Notes: generated by a model not told the origin, from the sequence alone. 64,000 bases of DNA from Cellulosimicrobium terreum (GCA_014803435.1 JACYFD010000003.1:448159-512158); one strand, 5' to 3'. Shown: positions 16,469 through 25,069, counted from the stretch's first letter. Program-made: numbers and translations.

Positions 16469-17326
16469 GTGCACGACGACGACCCGGACGGCTGGCGCGT
16501 CGGCGAGCTCGCGGACATGTCCGGGCTCACCGTGCGCACGCTGCACCACTACGACGACGTCGGCCTGCTGCAGCCCGACCGGACTCCTGCGGGGCACCGC
16601 CGCTACCGGCGCGAGCACGTCGAACGGCTCTACCGGATCAGCGTGCTGCGCCGGTTCGGCACCCCGCTCGACGAGATCGCCCGCGCGCTCGACGACCCGT
16701 CGTGGCGGCTCGACGGGGCGCTGCGCAACCACCTCGTCGCGATCGAGGACGAGGTGCTGCGCACCGAGCGCCTGCTCCACCGGCTCACCGACGTGCGGTC
16801 GGAGCCCGCCGGCACGCTGTCTGCCGGTACGTCGTCGGGCAGTACGTCGTCGGGCGCTGCACGCGGGTCCGAGGACGGGGACGTCGAGGTCTGCCGACGG
16901 CTGCTCGCGGTGCTCGAGGACACGGCTGTCGCGGCGACCGAGCCCCTGCGCCGGATCGCGGTCCTCGTGTACGACGACCTCGCGCGGGCGCACGAGCACC
17001 TCGTGCGCGTGTTCGGGATGGAGCCCGGACCCGTGCACACGGAGGACGGCGTCGTCGTGCACGCCGAGGTCCGCACCGCCGACGGCGTCGTGATGCTCCA
17101 CCGTGTGTCGCCCCGCTGGGGTCTCGCCTCCCCGGCGTCGCTCGGCGCGGCCACCGGGATGCTCGTCGTGACCGTGCAGGACGTCGACGCCCACCATGCG
17201 CAGGTCGTCGCGCGGGGCGGGACGATCACCTACGCCCCGACGGACCAGCCGTACGGCGTGCGCGAGTACGGCGCGCTCGGACCGGAGGGCGAGCCGTGGT
17301 CGTTCTGGACGCCGCGCTCAGTCTGA
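16469..17326 (+). CDS. MerR-family regulator fused to a C-terminal VOC domain
   Basis: 285 aa. Residues 9-75 are a MerR DNA-binding domain (WRVGELADMSGLTVRTLHHY, GLLQPDRTPAGHRRY, FGTPLDEIARALDDP), followed by a dimerisation helix. After a Ser/Gly/Thr linker with a 14-bp DNA direct repeat (16827-16855), residues about 150-285 form a VOC fold (IAVLVYDDLARAHEHLVRVFG, LVVTVQDVDAHHAQVVARGG, LGPEGEPWSFWTP). The VOC part replaces the usual effector domain and probably senses the substrate or product of the coupled VOC protein. The last 9 bp overlap the convergent MarR gene. Confidence 0.85.
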   Translation: MHDDDPDGWRVGELADMSGLTVRTLHHYDDVGLLQPDRTPAGHRRYRREHVERLYRISVLRRFGTPLDEIARALDDPSWRLDGALRNHLVAIEDEVLRTERLLHRLTDVRSEPAGTLSAGTSSGSTSSGAARGSEDGDVEVCRRLLAVLEDTAVAATEPLRRIAVLVYDDLARAHEHLVRVFGMEPGPVHTEDGVVVHAEVRTADGVVMLHRVSPRWGLASPASLGAATGMLVVTVQDVDAHHAQVVARGGTITYAPTDQPYGVREYGALGPEGEPWSFWTPRSV

Positions 17327-17743
17327 GCGGCCCAGGTTGCGGGCCATCTGCTGCAGCGTCGCGAGCGTCGTCTCGTACTGCTCGCGCGTCACGCCGTCCG
17401 CGATGCGCTCGCGCGAGCGCGACACCGCGTCGAGCAGGTCGTGGTACGCGTGGTTGCCCGCCACGGTGACGGTCAGGCCGGTCTCACCGCGCGCGACCCA
17501 GCCGCGCCGCACGAGGTCGTCCACCTCCGCGCTCACCGCCGACGCGTGCCCCGCGCCGCCACCGGTGAACGGTGACAGCACGCCGTCGACGGCGGTCTCG
17601 TCACCCACCCCGTCCCGGATCGTGTTCAGCACCTGCCAGTGCCGACGCGTCAGGCCGGAGTGCTGGAACACGTCGTCGAAGCTCTCGTCGATCAGCCGGT
17701 CCACGAGCTTGAGCCAGTAGCCGATGGGTCGGTCCGTCGTCAT
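17318..17743 (-). CDS. MarR-family winged-helix regulator
   Basis: 141 aa, the normal length for MarR. The helices GYWLKLVDRLIDESFDDVF, recognition region LTRRHWQVLNTIRDG, a central Ser/Val-rich segment and wing VDDLVRRGWVARGETGLTVTVAG are visible, then a dimerisation helix (LATLQQMARNLG). It overlaps the MerR-VOC gene tail-to-tail by 9 bp with no terminator between. It diverges from nicotinamidase by 95 bp, where I see no clear palindrome. Ligand and targets are unknown. Confidence 0.8.
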   Translation of the reverse strand: MTTDRPIGYWLKLVDRLIDESFDDVFQHSGLTRRHWQVLNTIRDGVGDETAVDGVLSPFTGGGAGHASAVSAEVDDLVRRGWVARGETGLTVTVAGNHAYHDLLDAVSRSRERIADGVTREQYETTLATLQQMARNLGRSD

Positions 17744-17838
17744 GGCGCCACCTCTTCGTCGTCGTCAGAACACTCTCGCACCGCACCCCCGTCGCTGCGC
17801 GCGGGCCCGGCGCAGAGATCGCATGGCACAGTGAGGTC

Positions 17839-18447
17839 ATGACCGAGAGCCCGCGAGCGCACCGGCGCGCCCTGATCGTCGTCGACGTCCAGCCCACGTT
17901 CTGCGAGGGCGGCGAGCTCGGGGTCGACGGCGGGAACGACGTCGCGCACCGCATCGCCGACTTCGCGCGCACCTACCGGGACCGCTACGACCTCGTCGTC
18001 ACGACGCAGGACTGGCACGTCGACCCGGGCGACCACTGGAGCGAGGACCCCGACTTCGTCGACACCTGGCCGCCGCACGGGATCGCCGGCACGCCGAACG
18101 CCGAGCTGCACCCGGCGCTCGCGGACCTCGACCCGGACGTGCGCGTCAAGAAGGGCGAGTTCGAGGCGGCGTACTCCGGCTTCGAGGGCACGGACCTGCA
18201 GGGGCGGACCCTCGCCGCGCTGCTCGACGGCGCCGGGGTCGGCGAGGTCGACGTCGTCGGGATCGCGGAGTCGCACTGCGTCCGGGCCACGGCGCTCGAC
18301 GCGCACGGGCTCGGGCTCCGGGCGCGCGTCCTGACCGACCTCACGGTGCCTGTCACGCCGGAGCTCGGCGCAGCCGCGCGCGACGAGCTCGCCGCGGCGG
18401 GTGTGGCGCTGGAACCGAGCTCCAACGTTGGCGCTGACGGGCACTGA
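17839..18447 (+). CDS. pncA: Nicotinamidase / pyrazinamidase (isochorismatase family)
   Basis: 202 aa cysteine hydrolase converting nicotinamide to nicotinate for NAD salvage. The catalytic triad is visible: Asp16 in IVVDVQ, Lys105 in VKKGEF and Cys147 in ESHCV. The metal-binding set is near TTQDWHVDPGDHWS. The cis-peptide-type VVGIAESHCVRATA segment is also typical of PncA. GTGAGG lies just before the ATG. It ends in a hairpin cluster shared with convergent rsmI. Confidence 0.93.
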   Translation: MTESPRAHRRALIVVDVQPTFCEGGELGVDGGNDVAHRIADFARTYRDRYDLVVTTQDWHVDPGDHWSEDPDFVDTWPPHGIAGTPNAELHPALADLDPDVRVKKGEFEAAYSGFEGTDLQGRTLAALLDGAGVGEVDVVGIAESHCVRATALDAHGLGLRARVLTDLTVPVTPELGAAARDELAAAGVALEPSSNVGADGH

Positions 18448-18512
18448 CGGACCTGTCAGCGCCCCACCGCCCCCCGGACCCGTGGCGCGCTGACAGCTCG
18501 GGAGGTCAGCGC
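18430..18512. terminator. Nested GCGCTGAC/GTCAGCGC hairpins between pncA and rsmI
   Basis: Two hairpins, 18430-18463 (GGCGCTGAC with GTCAGCGCC) and 18487-18512 (GCGCTGAC with GTCAGCGC), use the same stem sequence. They span the pncA and rsmI stop codons. They can act as terminators for both strands. Confidence 0.55.
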
Positions 18513-19390
18513 CCGCGCGCCGCCAGCGCCGCCGCGTACAGGTCGCGCTTGTGGACGCCCGCGGCCTCCGCGACCTCCGCGACGGCGGACTTGAGCCGCT
18601 CGCCGCCGTCGACGCGCGTGAGCACCTCGGGCACGAGGTCCGCGACGGGCACCGGTCCACGCGCGGGCGCACCCGAGACGACGATGCAGATCTCCCCGCG
18701 CAGCGCCTCGTCGGCGGCACGCGCCGCCAGCTCCCCGAGCGGACCGCGCAGCACCTGCTCGTACGTCTTCGTCAGCTCGCGCGCGACGGCTGCCGCGCGG
18801 TCCTCCCCGAACGCGGTCGCCATCGCCGCGAGCGCCTCCGCGACCCGGTGCGGCGCCTCGAAGAACACCATCGTGCGCCGCTCGTCGGCGAGCGCCGCGA
18901 GGGACCGTGCACGGTCCCCGGCCTTGCGGGGCAGGAACCCCTCGAAGCAGAACCTGTCGGTCGGCAGCCCGGACAGGGCGAGCGCGGTGAGCACGGCGGA
19001 GGGGCCCGGCGCGGCGGTGACCGGCACGGACCTCTCGACGGCGCGCGCCACGACCCGGAAGCCCGGGTCGGACACGGCGGGCATCCCGGCGTCGGACACG
19101 ACGAGGACCGTCCCGCCGCCCTCGACGACGTCGAGCAGGTCGTCCGCGCGCTCGGCCTCGTTGTGCTCGTGGAGGCTCATGACGCGCCCGCCGACGCGGA
19201 CACCGAGCCGCGCGGCGAGCGCGTGGAGGCGGCGCGTGTCCTCGGCGGCGACGACGTCGGCCTCGGCGATCAGCCGGCGCAGCCGCGGGCTCGCGTCCTC
19301 GGCGTTGCCGATCGGGGTGCCGGCGAGGACGAGGTGCCCGGACTCGCGAGCGGGCGCGGGCCGCTCGGGGGCGGCTGGCTCGGAGGTCAT
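18506..19390 (-). CDS. rsmI: 16S rRNA (cytidine1402-2'-O)-methyltransferase
   Basis: 294 aa from the ATG at 19390. Tetrapyrrole-methylase-fold SAM enzyme that modifies the decoding-centre C1402 ribose. Motifs are HLVLAGTPIGNAEDASPRLR, EDTRRLHALAARLG, VVSDAGMPAVSDPGFR, TAAPGPSAVLTALALSGLP, and FEGFLPRK with FFEAPHRV. A C-terminal helical tail (SAVAEVAEAAGVHKRDLY) is present. It diverges from the mannosyltransferase gene across only about 40 bp, as is common in actinobacteria. Confidence 0.95.
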   Translation of the reverse strand: MTSEPAAPERPAPARESGHLVLAGTPIGNAEDASPRLRRLIAEADVVAAEDTRRLHALAARLGVRVGGRVMSLHEHNEAERADDLLDVVEGGGTVLVVSDAGMPAVSDPGFRVVARAVERSVPVTAAPGPSAVLTALALSGLPTDRFCFEGFLPRKAGDRARSLAALADERRTMVFFEAPHRVAEALAAMATAFGEDRAAAVARELTKTYEQVLRGPLGELAARAADEALRGEICIVVSGAPARGPVPVADLVPEVLTRVDGGERLKSAVAEVAEAAGVHKRDLYAAALAARGR

Positions 19391-19420
19391 GGCGTCCAGG
19401 GTTCCACACGTCGGTACCCC

Positions 19421-19426
19421 TACGAT
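19421..19426 (+). promoter_or_regulatory. -10 element TACGAT, leaderless start of mannosyltransferase
   Basis: TACGAT is 7 nt before the GTG at 19434 and overlaps the alternative ATG at 19425. This favours the GTG as a leaderless start. Confidence 0.5.
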
Positions 19427-19433
19427 GGCCTGC

Positions 19434-21098
19434 GTGTCCCAGCCGCCCGTCGACGCGCACCCCGCCACCACCACCGGCGCACCCGGCCAGGCCGACCCGC
19501 CCGACCAGACCGACGCACCCGCCCCGACCCACCGCGAACGCCTGCTCGTCGCGCTGCTCGGCGCTCGGCGTCTGGCCCTGGGCGTGACGCGGCACGACCG
19601 CCTGTGGGGCTGGCTGGGCGTCGGCATCGTCGCGCTGGTCGCCGCGGTGCTGCGCCTGTGGAACCTGGGCCGGCCGGGCACGCTCGTGTTCGACGAGACG
19701 TACTACGTCAAGCAGGCGTACACGCTGCTGCGCGCCGGGTACGAGGCGGACTGGCCCGAGGAGCCCGACCCGGCGTTCGAGGCCGGCGACGTCGACTCGT
19801 ACCTGTCGAGCCCGGACTACGTGGTCCACCCACCGCTCGGCAAGTGGATGATCGCGCTGGGCATGAAGGCGTTCGGCGGCGCGGAGAACCCGTGGTCGTG
19901 GCGGATCGCGTCGGTCGTCGTGGGTGTGATCGCGGTGGTGCTCGTCGCGCGCATCGCGCGGCGGCTGTTCGCGTCGACGGCGATGGGGATCGTGGCGGGC
20001 TCGCTGATGGCGGTCGACGGCACCGCGATCGTGCACTCGCGCATCGCGTTGCTCGACAACATGCTCATGTTCTGGGTGCTCGTCGCGTTCGGGTGCCTGC
20101 TCCTGGACCGCGAGCAGGCCCGACGGCGCCTCGCCGAACGCTGTGGCGCGATCCTCGACGCGGGGGGAGGCCTCGGCAGATACGGACCGAGACTCGGCTG
20201 GCGCTGGTGGCGGTTCGCGGCAGCTCTCGCGCTGGGCCTCGCGTGCGGGGTGAAGTGGTCCGGGCTGTACTTCCTCGCGGTCTTCGCCGTGCTCTCGGTC
20301 CTGTGGGACGCGACCGCGCGGCGCACGGCCGGCATCGAGCGGTGGTGGGAGGACGCGCTGCTGGTCGACGCGATCCCCGCCGCGCTCGTCATGCTCCCGA
20401 CGGCGCTGCTCGGCTATCTCGCGTCCTGGACGTCGTGGTTCCGCACCCCCGGCGCCTACATGCGCCAGTGGGCGACCGAGCATCCCGGCGAGGGCTTGCA
20501 GTGGCTCCCGCCCGCACTGCGCTCCCTGTGGGAGTACCACACCAAGATGTGGACGTTCCACAACGGCCTGGAGTCGGAGCACCCGTACGAGGCGCACCCG
20601 CTCGGGTGGATCGTGCAGTGGCGCCCCACGTCGTTCTACTGGCGCAAGGAGTCGCTCGGCGAGAACGGGTGCACCTCGGACCAGTGCGCGCGCGCCATCA
20701 CCTCGCTCGGCAACCCCGTGCTGTGGTGGGCGGCCGCGCTCGCGGTCGTCGTGACGCTCGTGCTGCTGGTCATGTTCCGCGACTGGCGCGCGCTCGCCGT
20801 GCTGAGCGGCATCGCCGCGGGCTGGCTGCCGTGGTTCGCGTACGCGCACCGCACGATCTTCACGTTCTACTCGATCGCGTTCACCCCGTGGGTGGTCCTC
20901 ACGCTCGTGTACGTGCTGACGGTCGCGCTGGAACGGACCGAGCACGACCGGTCCCGGCGGGTCACCGTGCGGTCGGGCATCGTCGTGCTGCTGACCGTGA
21001 TCGGCGCCGTGAGCGTGTTCTTCTACCCGATCTGGACCGGGTGGCAGATTCCGTACGCGTTCTGGAACCTGCACATGTGGCTGCCGAGCTGGGTCTGA
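19434..21098 (+). CDS. pmt: Dolichyl/polyprenyl-phosphate-mannose--protein mannosyltransferase
   Basis: 554 aa GT39-type membrane enzyme that O-mannosylates Ser/Thr residues of secreted proteins using polyprenyl-P-mannose. The N-terminal 40 residues are Pro/Thr-rich and cytosolic. About ten membrane segments follow, starting GVGIVALVAAVLRLWNLG. The first extracytoplasmic loop has the catalytic Asp-Glu pair in LVFDETYYVKQAY. HPPLGKW and the conserved HSRIALLDN are also PMT hallmarks. The Ser/Thr-rich secreted proteins in this window are plausible substrates. The start follows the -10 box (ATG 19425 is the alternative). Confidence 0.93.
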   Translation: MSQPPVDAHPATTTGAPGQADPPDQTDAPAPTHRERLLVALLGARRLALGVTRHDRLWGWLGVGIVALVAAVLRLWNLGRPGTLVFDETYYVKQAYTLLRAGYEADWPEEPDPAFEAGDVDSYLSSPDYVVHPPLGKWMIALGMKAFGGAENPWSWRIASVVVGVIAVVLVARIARRLFASTAMGIVAGSLMAVDGTAIVHSRIALLDNMLMFWVLVAFGCLLLDREQARRRLAERCGAILDAGGGLGRYGPRLGWRWWRFAAALALGLACGVKWSGLYFLAVFAVLSVLWDATARRTAGIERWWEDALLVDAIPAALVMLPTALLGYLASWTSWFRTPGAYMRQWATEHPGEGLQWLPPALRSLWEYHTKMWTFHNGLESEHPYEAHPLGWIVQWRPTSFYWRKESLGENGCTSDQCARAITSLGNPVLWWAAALAVVVTLVLLVMFRDWRALAVLSGIAAGWLPWFAYAHRTIFTFYSIAFTPWVVLTLVYVLTVALERTEHDRSRRVTVRSGIVVLLTVIGAVSVFFYPIWTGWQIPYAFWNLHMWLPSWV

Positions 21099-21132
21099 CG
21101 GCCCTGCCGACGCGCCGCTCAGACGGCTCCGG

Positions 21133-22629
21133 CTACCAGTCCACCTGAGTCGTGGGGTGGAAGGGCGTGCCCGCGCGGCGCCACGACGCGGCCTCGACGG
21201 CGACGCGGCGGCGGTAGTCGTCCCAGTCCTTGCGTTCCGGAACGGTCCACGCGACCTCCGCGACGGCCGACAGGCGTGGCAGGAGCATGGTGAACAGGTC
21301 GGGGGTCGTGGGGATGCGCTCGGTCCACACGGCGGCCTCGACGCCCTCGATCGCCTCGGCGGGCATCCCGGGCACGACGGACTCGGGCTCCCAGTCGTAG
21401 GAGTCGCGCAGCTCGACGAGTCCGGCCCACTCCTGGCCCAGCGGGTAGTCCGCGGTGTACTTCATGTCGAGGTACACCTTGTTCGCGGGCGACAGGAGGA
21501 CCCGCGCCCCGGACCGCGCTGCCTCGACCAGGTAGGTCAGGTCGGCCGGGTGGGTGTCCCAGTACTGCACGACCGTCCCCGGTCGCAGCGGGGCCTTGGC
21601 CGCCTCCTGCCACGCCACGGGCTTCTTGCCCGCCTCGAGGACGATCCGCTCGCACAGCTCGACGAACCGCGCGTACTCGTCCGGCTCCATCGTGAGCACC
21701 TCGTCCCCGCCGAAGTGCACGTGCTCGCCGTCGGTGATGCGCGCGAGGTCGGTCAGCACGTCGCGCAGGAAGGGCTCGGTCGCGGGCAGGTCGAACGTGA
21801 GCCGCGAGAAGCCCACCTCGATGCCCTCGTACGCGTCGGTGGGCACGCCGTCGGCGCGCAGGTCCCCGAACGCGTGCGTCGCCGCGTTGACGTGCCCGGG
21901 CACGTCGATCTCCGGCACGACCCGCACGCCGCGCTCGGCCGCGTGGTCCTGCAGCGCGCGGAAGTCCGCGAGGGTCAGGTGCCCGCCGTCCCCACCCGAG
22001 ACGTCGCCGTCGGAGGACAGCTTCGCGAGCTCTGGCCGCGACGGCGACTCGATGCGCCACCCCTGGTCGTCCGTGAGGTGCACGTGCAGGACGTTGAGCT
22101 TGTACGCGGCCATCGTGTCGACCACCGCGCACAGCGCGTCGGCGTCGAAGAAGTGGCGTGCGACGTCGACCGAGAGCCCGCGCCAGCCGTAGCGCGGCGC
22201 GTCGTGCACGACGACGTGAGGCGCGCGGGCGGCGTCCTCCCCCGCGGCGGCGGGCTCCACGAGCTGGCGCAGCGTGTGCACGCCGTGCAGCAGTCCCGCA
22301 CGCTCCGGCGCGGTGATCGTCACGCCGTCGTCGTCCACGACGAGCGAGTAGCGCTCCGGGCTGCGCGACCCTTCCGGACCGGCCGCGGGGTCCGTCCGCA
22401 GCCGCAGCACCGGGCCCACCGTCGCCGTCGGGATCGACGTCGGGATCGACGTCGGGCTCGACGTCGGGCCAGACGCTGGGATCGACGCCGGCAGCCCGAC
22501 GGTCTCGCCGACGAGCTGCACGAACGCCGGGTCGTCGAGCCCGTCCGGCAGGTCGAGCGCCAGTCCGGGCAGGGCGAGGAAACCCCCCGTCGTGCGCAGG
22601 TGCAGGGGCTGGGGAATGAGCGCGACCAT
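21133..22629 (-). CDS. Beta-N-acetylhexosaminidase, GH20
   Basis: 498 aa. Domain 1 is the alpha/beta N-terminal GH20b fold, and the TIM barrel begins near YGWRGLSVDVARHFF. The catalytic pair Asp309-Glu310 is in HFGGDEVLT. LTDDQGWRIES and the Trp-rich TVVQYWD and SYDWEP line the GlcNAc pocket for substrate-assisted hydrolysis. No signal peptide is present, so it likely acts in the cytosol on imported chito-oligosaccharides or muropeptide fragments. Residues about 48-68 are a Pro/Ser/Thr insert coded by a 12-bp tandem repeat. A LacI-like site lies upstream. It could feed the same GlcNAc pool as the GH94 operon 11 kb away. Confidence 0.93.
   Translation of the reverse strand: MVALIPQPLHLRTTGGFLALPGLALDLPDGLDDPAFVQLVGETVGLPASIPASGPTSSPTSIPTSIPTATVGPVLRLRTDPAAGPEGSRSPERYSLVVDDDGVTITAPERAGLLHGVHTLRQLVEPAAAGEDAARAPHVVVHDAPRYGWRGLSVDVARHFFDADALCAVVDTMAAYKLNVLHVHLTDDQGWRIESPSRPELAKLSSDGDVSGGDGGHLTLADFRALQDHAAERGVRVVPEIDVPGHVNAATHAFGDLRADGVPTDAYEGIEVGFSRLTFDLPATEPFLRDVLTDLARITDGEHVHFGGDEVLTMEPDEYARFVELCERIVLEAGKKPVAWQEAAKAPLRPGTVVQYWDTHPADLTYLVEAARSGARVLLSPANKVYLDMKYTADYPLGQEWAGLVELRDSYDWEPESVVPGMPAEAIEGVEAAVWTERIPTTPDLFTMLLPRLSAVAEVAWTVPERKDWDDYRRRVAVEAASWRRAGTPFHPTTQVDW
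22427..22486 (-). repeat. Five tandem 12-bp units inside GH20 gene
   Basis: Consecutive copies of GTCGGGATCGAC (copies 3-5 diverged) encode a PTSI-like four-residue repeat in the N-terminal domain. The unit length is a multiple of three, so copy changes stay in frame. Confidence 0.75.
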
Positions 22630-22674
22630 CGGTACCTCGTCGTGACCTTGTCGTCGTCCGGCCGCCGCTGCGAT

Positions 22675-22686
22675 CGAAACGATTCG
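22675..22686. promoter_or_regulatory. LacI-like operator upstream of GH20
   Basis: CGAAACGATTCG is a 12-bp palindrome with one mismatched pair and the central CG typical of LacI-family operators. It is about 46 bp before the GH20 start, overlapping likely promoter sequence. The gene-free stretch is 22630-22770. No LacI gene is in the window. Confidence 0.35.
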
Positions 22687-22770
22687 TATTTGCTAGGAGA
22701 CCACCTTAACCCGCTGTCCGGTGGTCGGTCCATGCGCCCTGAGGCCGGTCGCGGCCGGGCGGACCCTGGG

Positions 22771-24462
22771 CTACCGGCCCGCGACGTACGACGGCGGCGG
22801 GTCCAGAGCGAGCACGCCCGCGACGTCGAGCGCCGGGTCGGGCGAGCCGGTGGTCCACCCGCCGACGGACCCGCCGGGCAGCGTGCCCCCGAGGCTCCTC
22901 CACGCGTCGAGCCGTGCACCGTAGCCGCCGGTCCCGACCTGCTGCACGACGAGCGCGATCTCCCCCGCACCGGTGTCGACCCCCGACAGCGCGGCCTCGG
23001 GGTCGGTCGTCTGCAGCACGACGAGGGTCTGCGGGAGCCCCTGCTCGCGCACGACGCCGGCCACGGCCGCGAGGGCGGTCCCCACCTCGGCCGGGTCGAC
23101 GACCCCGGTCGACAGGCCCTCGGCATACCGCCCGCGCGCGTCGAGCACGAGCCCGACACCGGGCAGCGCGAGGAGCTCCGCGTACGCCTCGACCTGGTCC
23201 TGGAACGTGCTCGCGCCGGGCTCGAGCCGCAGCTGCACCTGGACGCCGGCCTGCGACGCGGCCTCGACGAACGGCCGGAGCTCGGCCACGGGCGCCTCCG
23301 TCGAGTAGTCGCCGTCGTCCCCGGCCGACGACGACGCGCGGGTGGCCCCGACCTCGAGCGCGGGGAGGGTGACGACCTCCTCGTCCGCAGCGGCGAAGCC
23401 TTCCGCCGCCGCCTCGGCGCGGTCGATCGCGACCGCCGCGACGTCCGCGTCGACGGCGACCAGGCCGGGGGTGACCGCGTCCGCACGGACGGCGACGTAC
23501 CGCGCGCCCGTCCCGAACGCGAGCTGGGTGCCGCTCGGCAGGACGTCCCCGGTCTCGGCGGCGCGCAGCCGCCAGGCGAGGTCCGACGACGTCCCGAAGC
23601 TCGGTCCGATCCCCACGACCGCGAGCGCCTTGGCGGAGCCGATCGCGTCGACGACCACCGCGGATGCGCGCGGGTCGCCGGTGGGCACCTCGAGCGGTAC
23701 GGCCCCCGCGGCCCGTGCCGTGGCGACCGCGGCGGGCTCGTCGTCGCCGGGTTCGGTGAGGACGAGCACCTCGGTCAGGACCTCGGGCTCGCCGCGTGCC
23801 GGCAGTGCGTCGCGCACGTCGTCGAGGTCCCGGGGGTCGAGCTCGCCCGCCGTGGTGAGCGCGTCCGGCTCGAGCCGCACCTGCTCGACGCCGTCGAGCG
23901 ACTCGACCAGGGCGGTGCCGTCGTTGTTCTCGGGGTCCGGCGTGCCCGACCCGTCGGCGGGAGCGTCAGGGTCGTCGGCGACACCCTCGTCTGCCACGTC
24001 AGCGCTGCCGCCCTCGGCGCCCGCGTCGCCCTGTGCCTCGCCCGGAGTGGCGGCGTCCGCACGCACGTCGACGACGGCGACCGCCCCGAGCCGCTCAAGC
24101 TCGACGCGCAGTCCCGCGTCGGAGATCGCCCCACCCACGAGCAGCACCGGCGCGGCGAGCTCCACGGCAGCAGCCTCCGCCGTGGCCTGCGCAGCGTCGT
24201 CGCCTGCGGGCGCGAGAACCACGACGGGTGCGGAGGAGAAGAAGGTCTGGCTCGCCGTGAGCGCGAGCTCCGCGGGGTCCGTCGATCCCAGCACGAGCAC
24301 GCTGTCCTCAGGCTCTGCGGCGCGCGCGACGAGCGCACCGTCGACAGTCGGGCCGTCCGAGTCGCCACGCTCGACCGCGCACCCGCCCAGCACGGGCGTG
24401 AGCCCGACGGCCAGGGCGGCCGCCGACGCAAGCGTGACGAATGGGACGTTCCGTGAGTTCAC
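22771..24462 (-). CDS. Large lipoprotein with cell-wall-binding-repeat-2-like segment
   Basis: 563 aa from the GTG at 24462. A signal peptide with lipobox VLGGC (Cys28) is followed by a segment of alternating hydrophobic strands (DSVLVLGSTDPAELALTAS, APVVVLAPAG, APVLLVGGAISDAGL). This resembles cell-wall-binding repeat 2 (PF04122), whose repeats read as Leu/Val-rich strands with a Gly-Gly. A Gly/Asp/Glu-rich acidic insert (residues about 140-190) follows. The C-terminal half contains QVQLRLEPGASTFQDQ and GLVLDARGRYAEG, possibly a TIM-barrel-like fold. I do not know its function. An extracytoplasmic envelope role is inferred from the lipobox. Confidence 0.6.
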   Translation of the reverse strand: MNSRNVPFVTLASAAALAVGLTPVLGGCAVERGDSDGPTVDGALVARAAEPEDSVLVLGSTDPAELALTASQTFFSSAPVVVLAPAGDDAAQATAEAAAVELAAPVLLVGGAISDAGLRVELERLGAVAVVDVRADAATPGEAQGDAGAEGGSADVADEGVADDPDAPADGSGTPDPENNDGTALVESLDGVEQVRLEPDALTTAGELDPRDLDDVRDALPARGEPEVLTEVLVLTEPGDDEPAAVATARAAGAVPLEVPTGDPRASAVVVDAIGSAKALAVVGIGPSFGTSSDLAWRLRAAETGDVLPSGTQLAFGTGARYVAVRADAVTPGLVAVDADVAAVAIDRAEAAAEGFAAADEEVVTLPALEVGATRASSSAGDDGDYSTEAPVAELRPFVEAASQAGVQVQLRLEPGASTFQDQVEAYAELLALPGVGLVLDARGRYAEGLSTGVVDPAEVGTALAAVAGVVREQGLPQTLVVLQTTDPEAALSGVDTGAGEIALVVQQVGTGGYGARLDAWRSLGGTLPGGSVGGWTTGSPDPALDVAGVLALDPPPSYVAGR

Positions 24463-24555
24463 CTGCCCATCATCCCGCAGGACACACCCCTGCGCAGACA
24501 TCAGATGTGAGAGAGTCGTGACGGCCGAACCACGACCCCGAGGAGACGACAACGC

Positions 24556-25056
24556 ATGTCCACCCCCGAACAGCCTGAGCAGCCGCAGAACCCATCCGGT
24601 CCCACGCCCTCCGGCCCGCCGTCCTACGGGTCCTCGCAGCCCGGCGGGGCGCAGCAGCCCGGCGGCGCGCCCCAGTACGGGGCCCCCGGCGCCTACGGCT
24701 CGGGCCAGCCCCCGCAGGCACCTCAGGCACCCCAGTACGGTTCGACGCCGGGATACTCGGCACCCCAGCAGGACCCGGGCCGGACGATGGGCATCGTCGG
24801 CCTCGTGCTGTCGTTCCTGGGCTGCCTGTCGATCGTCGGCCTGATCCTCAGCATCGTCGCGTTCAACAAGTCGAAGAAGGCCGGCTACAAGAACGGCATC
24901 GCCCTCGCCGGCATCATCGTCGGTTCGGTGGTCCTGGTCATCTCGATCATCGTCGCGATCTTCCTCGGGATCGGCGCCAGCCAGCTGGTCGAGAAGTGCA
25001 ACGAGCTCGGCCCGGGCACCCACTTCGAGGACGGCGTCACCTACACCTGCAGCTGA
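24556..25056 (+). CDS. DUF4190-type small membrane protein with Pro/Gln/Gly-rich N terminus
   Basis: 166 aa. Residues 1-75 are a low-complexity cytosolic tail rich in Pro, Gly, Gln and Tyr (PQYG repeats). Two membrane helices follow (MGIVGLVLSFLGCLSIVGLI and IALAGIIVGSVVLVISIIVA) with a short NKSKKAGYKNG turn, the DUF4190 pattern. A short extracellular tail carries two Cys (KCNELG, YTCS) that could form a disulfide. GAGGAG lies upstream of the ATG. Function unknown. It is divergent from the lipoprotein gene and terminated by the hairpin at 25070. Confidence 0.8.
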   Translation: MSTPEQPEQPQNPSGPTPSGPPSYGSSQPGGAQQPGGAPQYGAPGAYGSGQPPQAPQAPQYGSTPGYSAPQQDPGRTMGIVGLVLSFLGCLSIVGLILSIVAFNKSKKAGYKNGIALAGIIVGSVVLVISIIVAIFLGIGASQLVEKCNELGPGTHFEDGVTYTCS

Positions 25057-25069
25057 CTCGCAGCACGCC

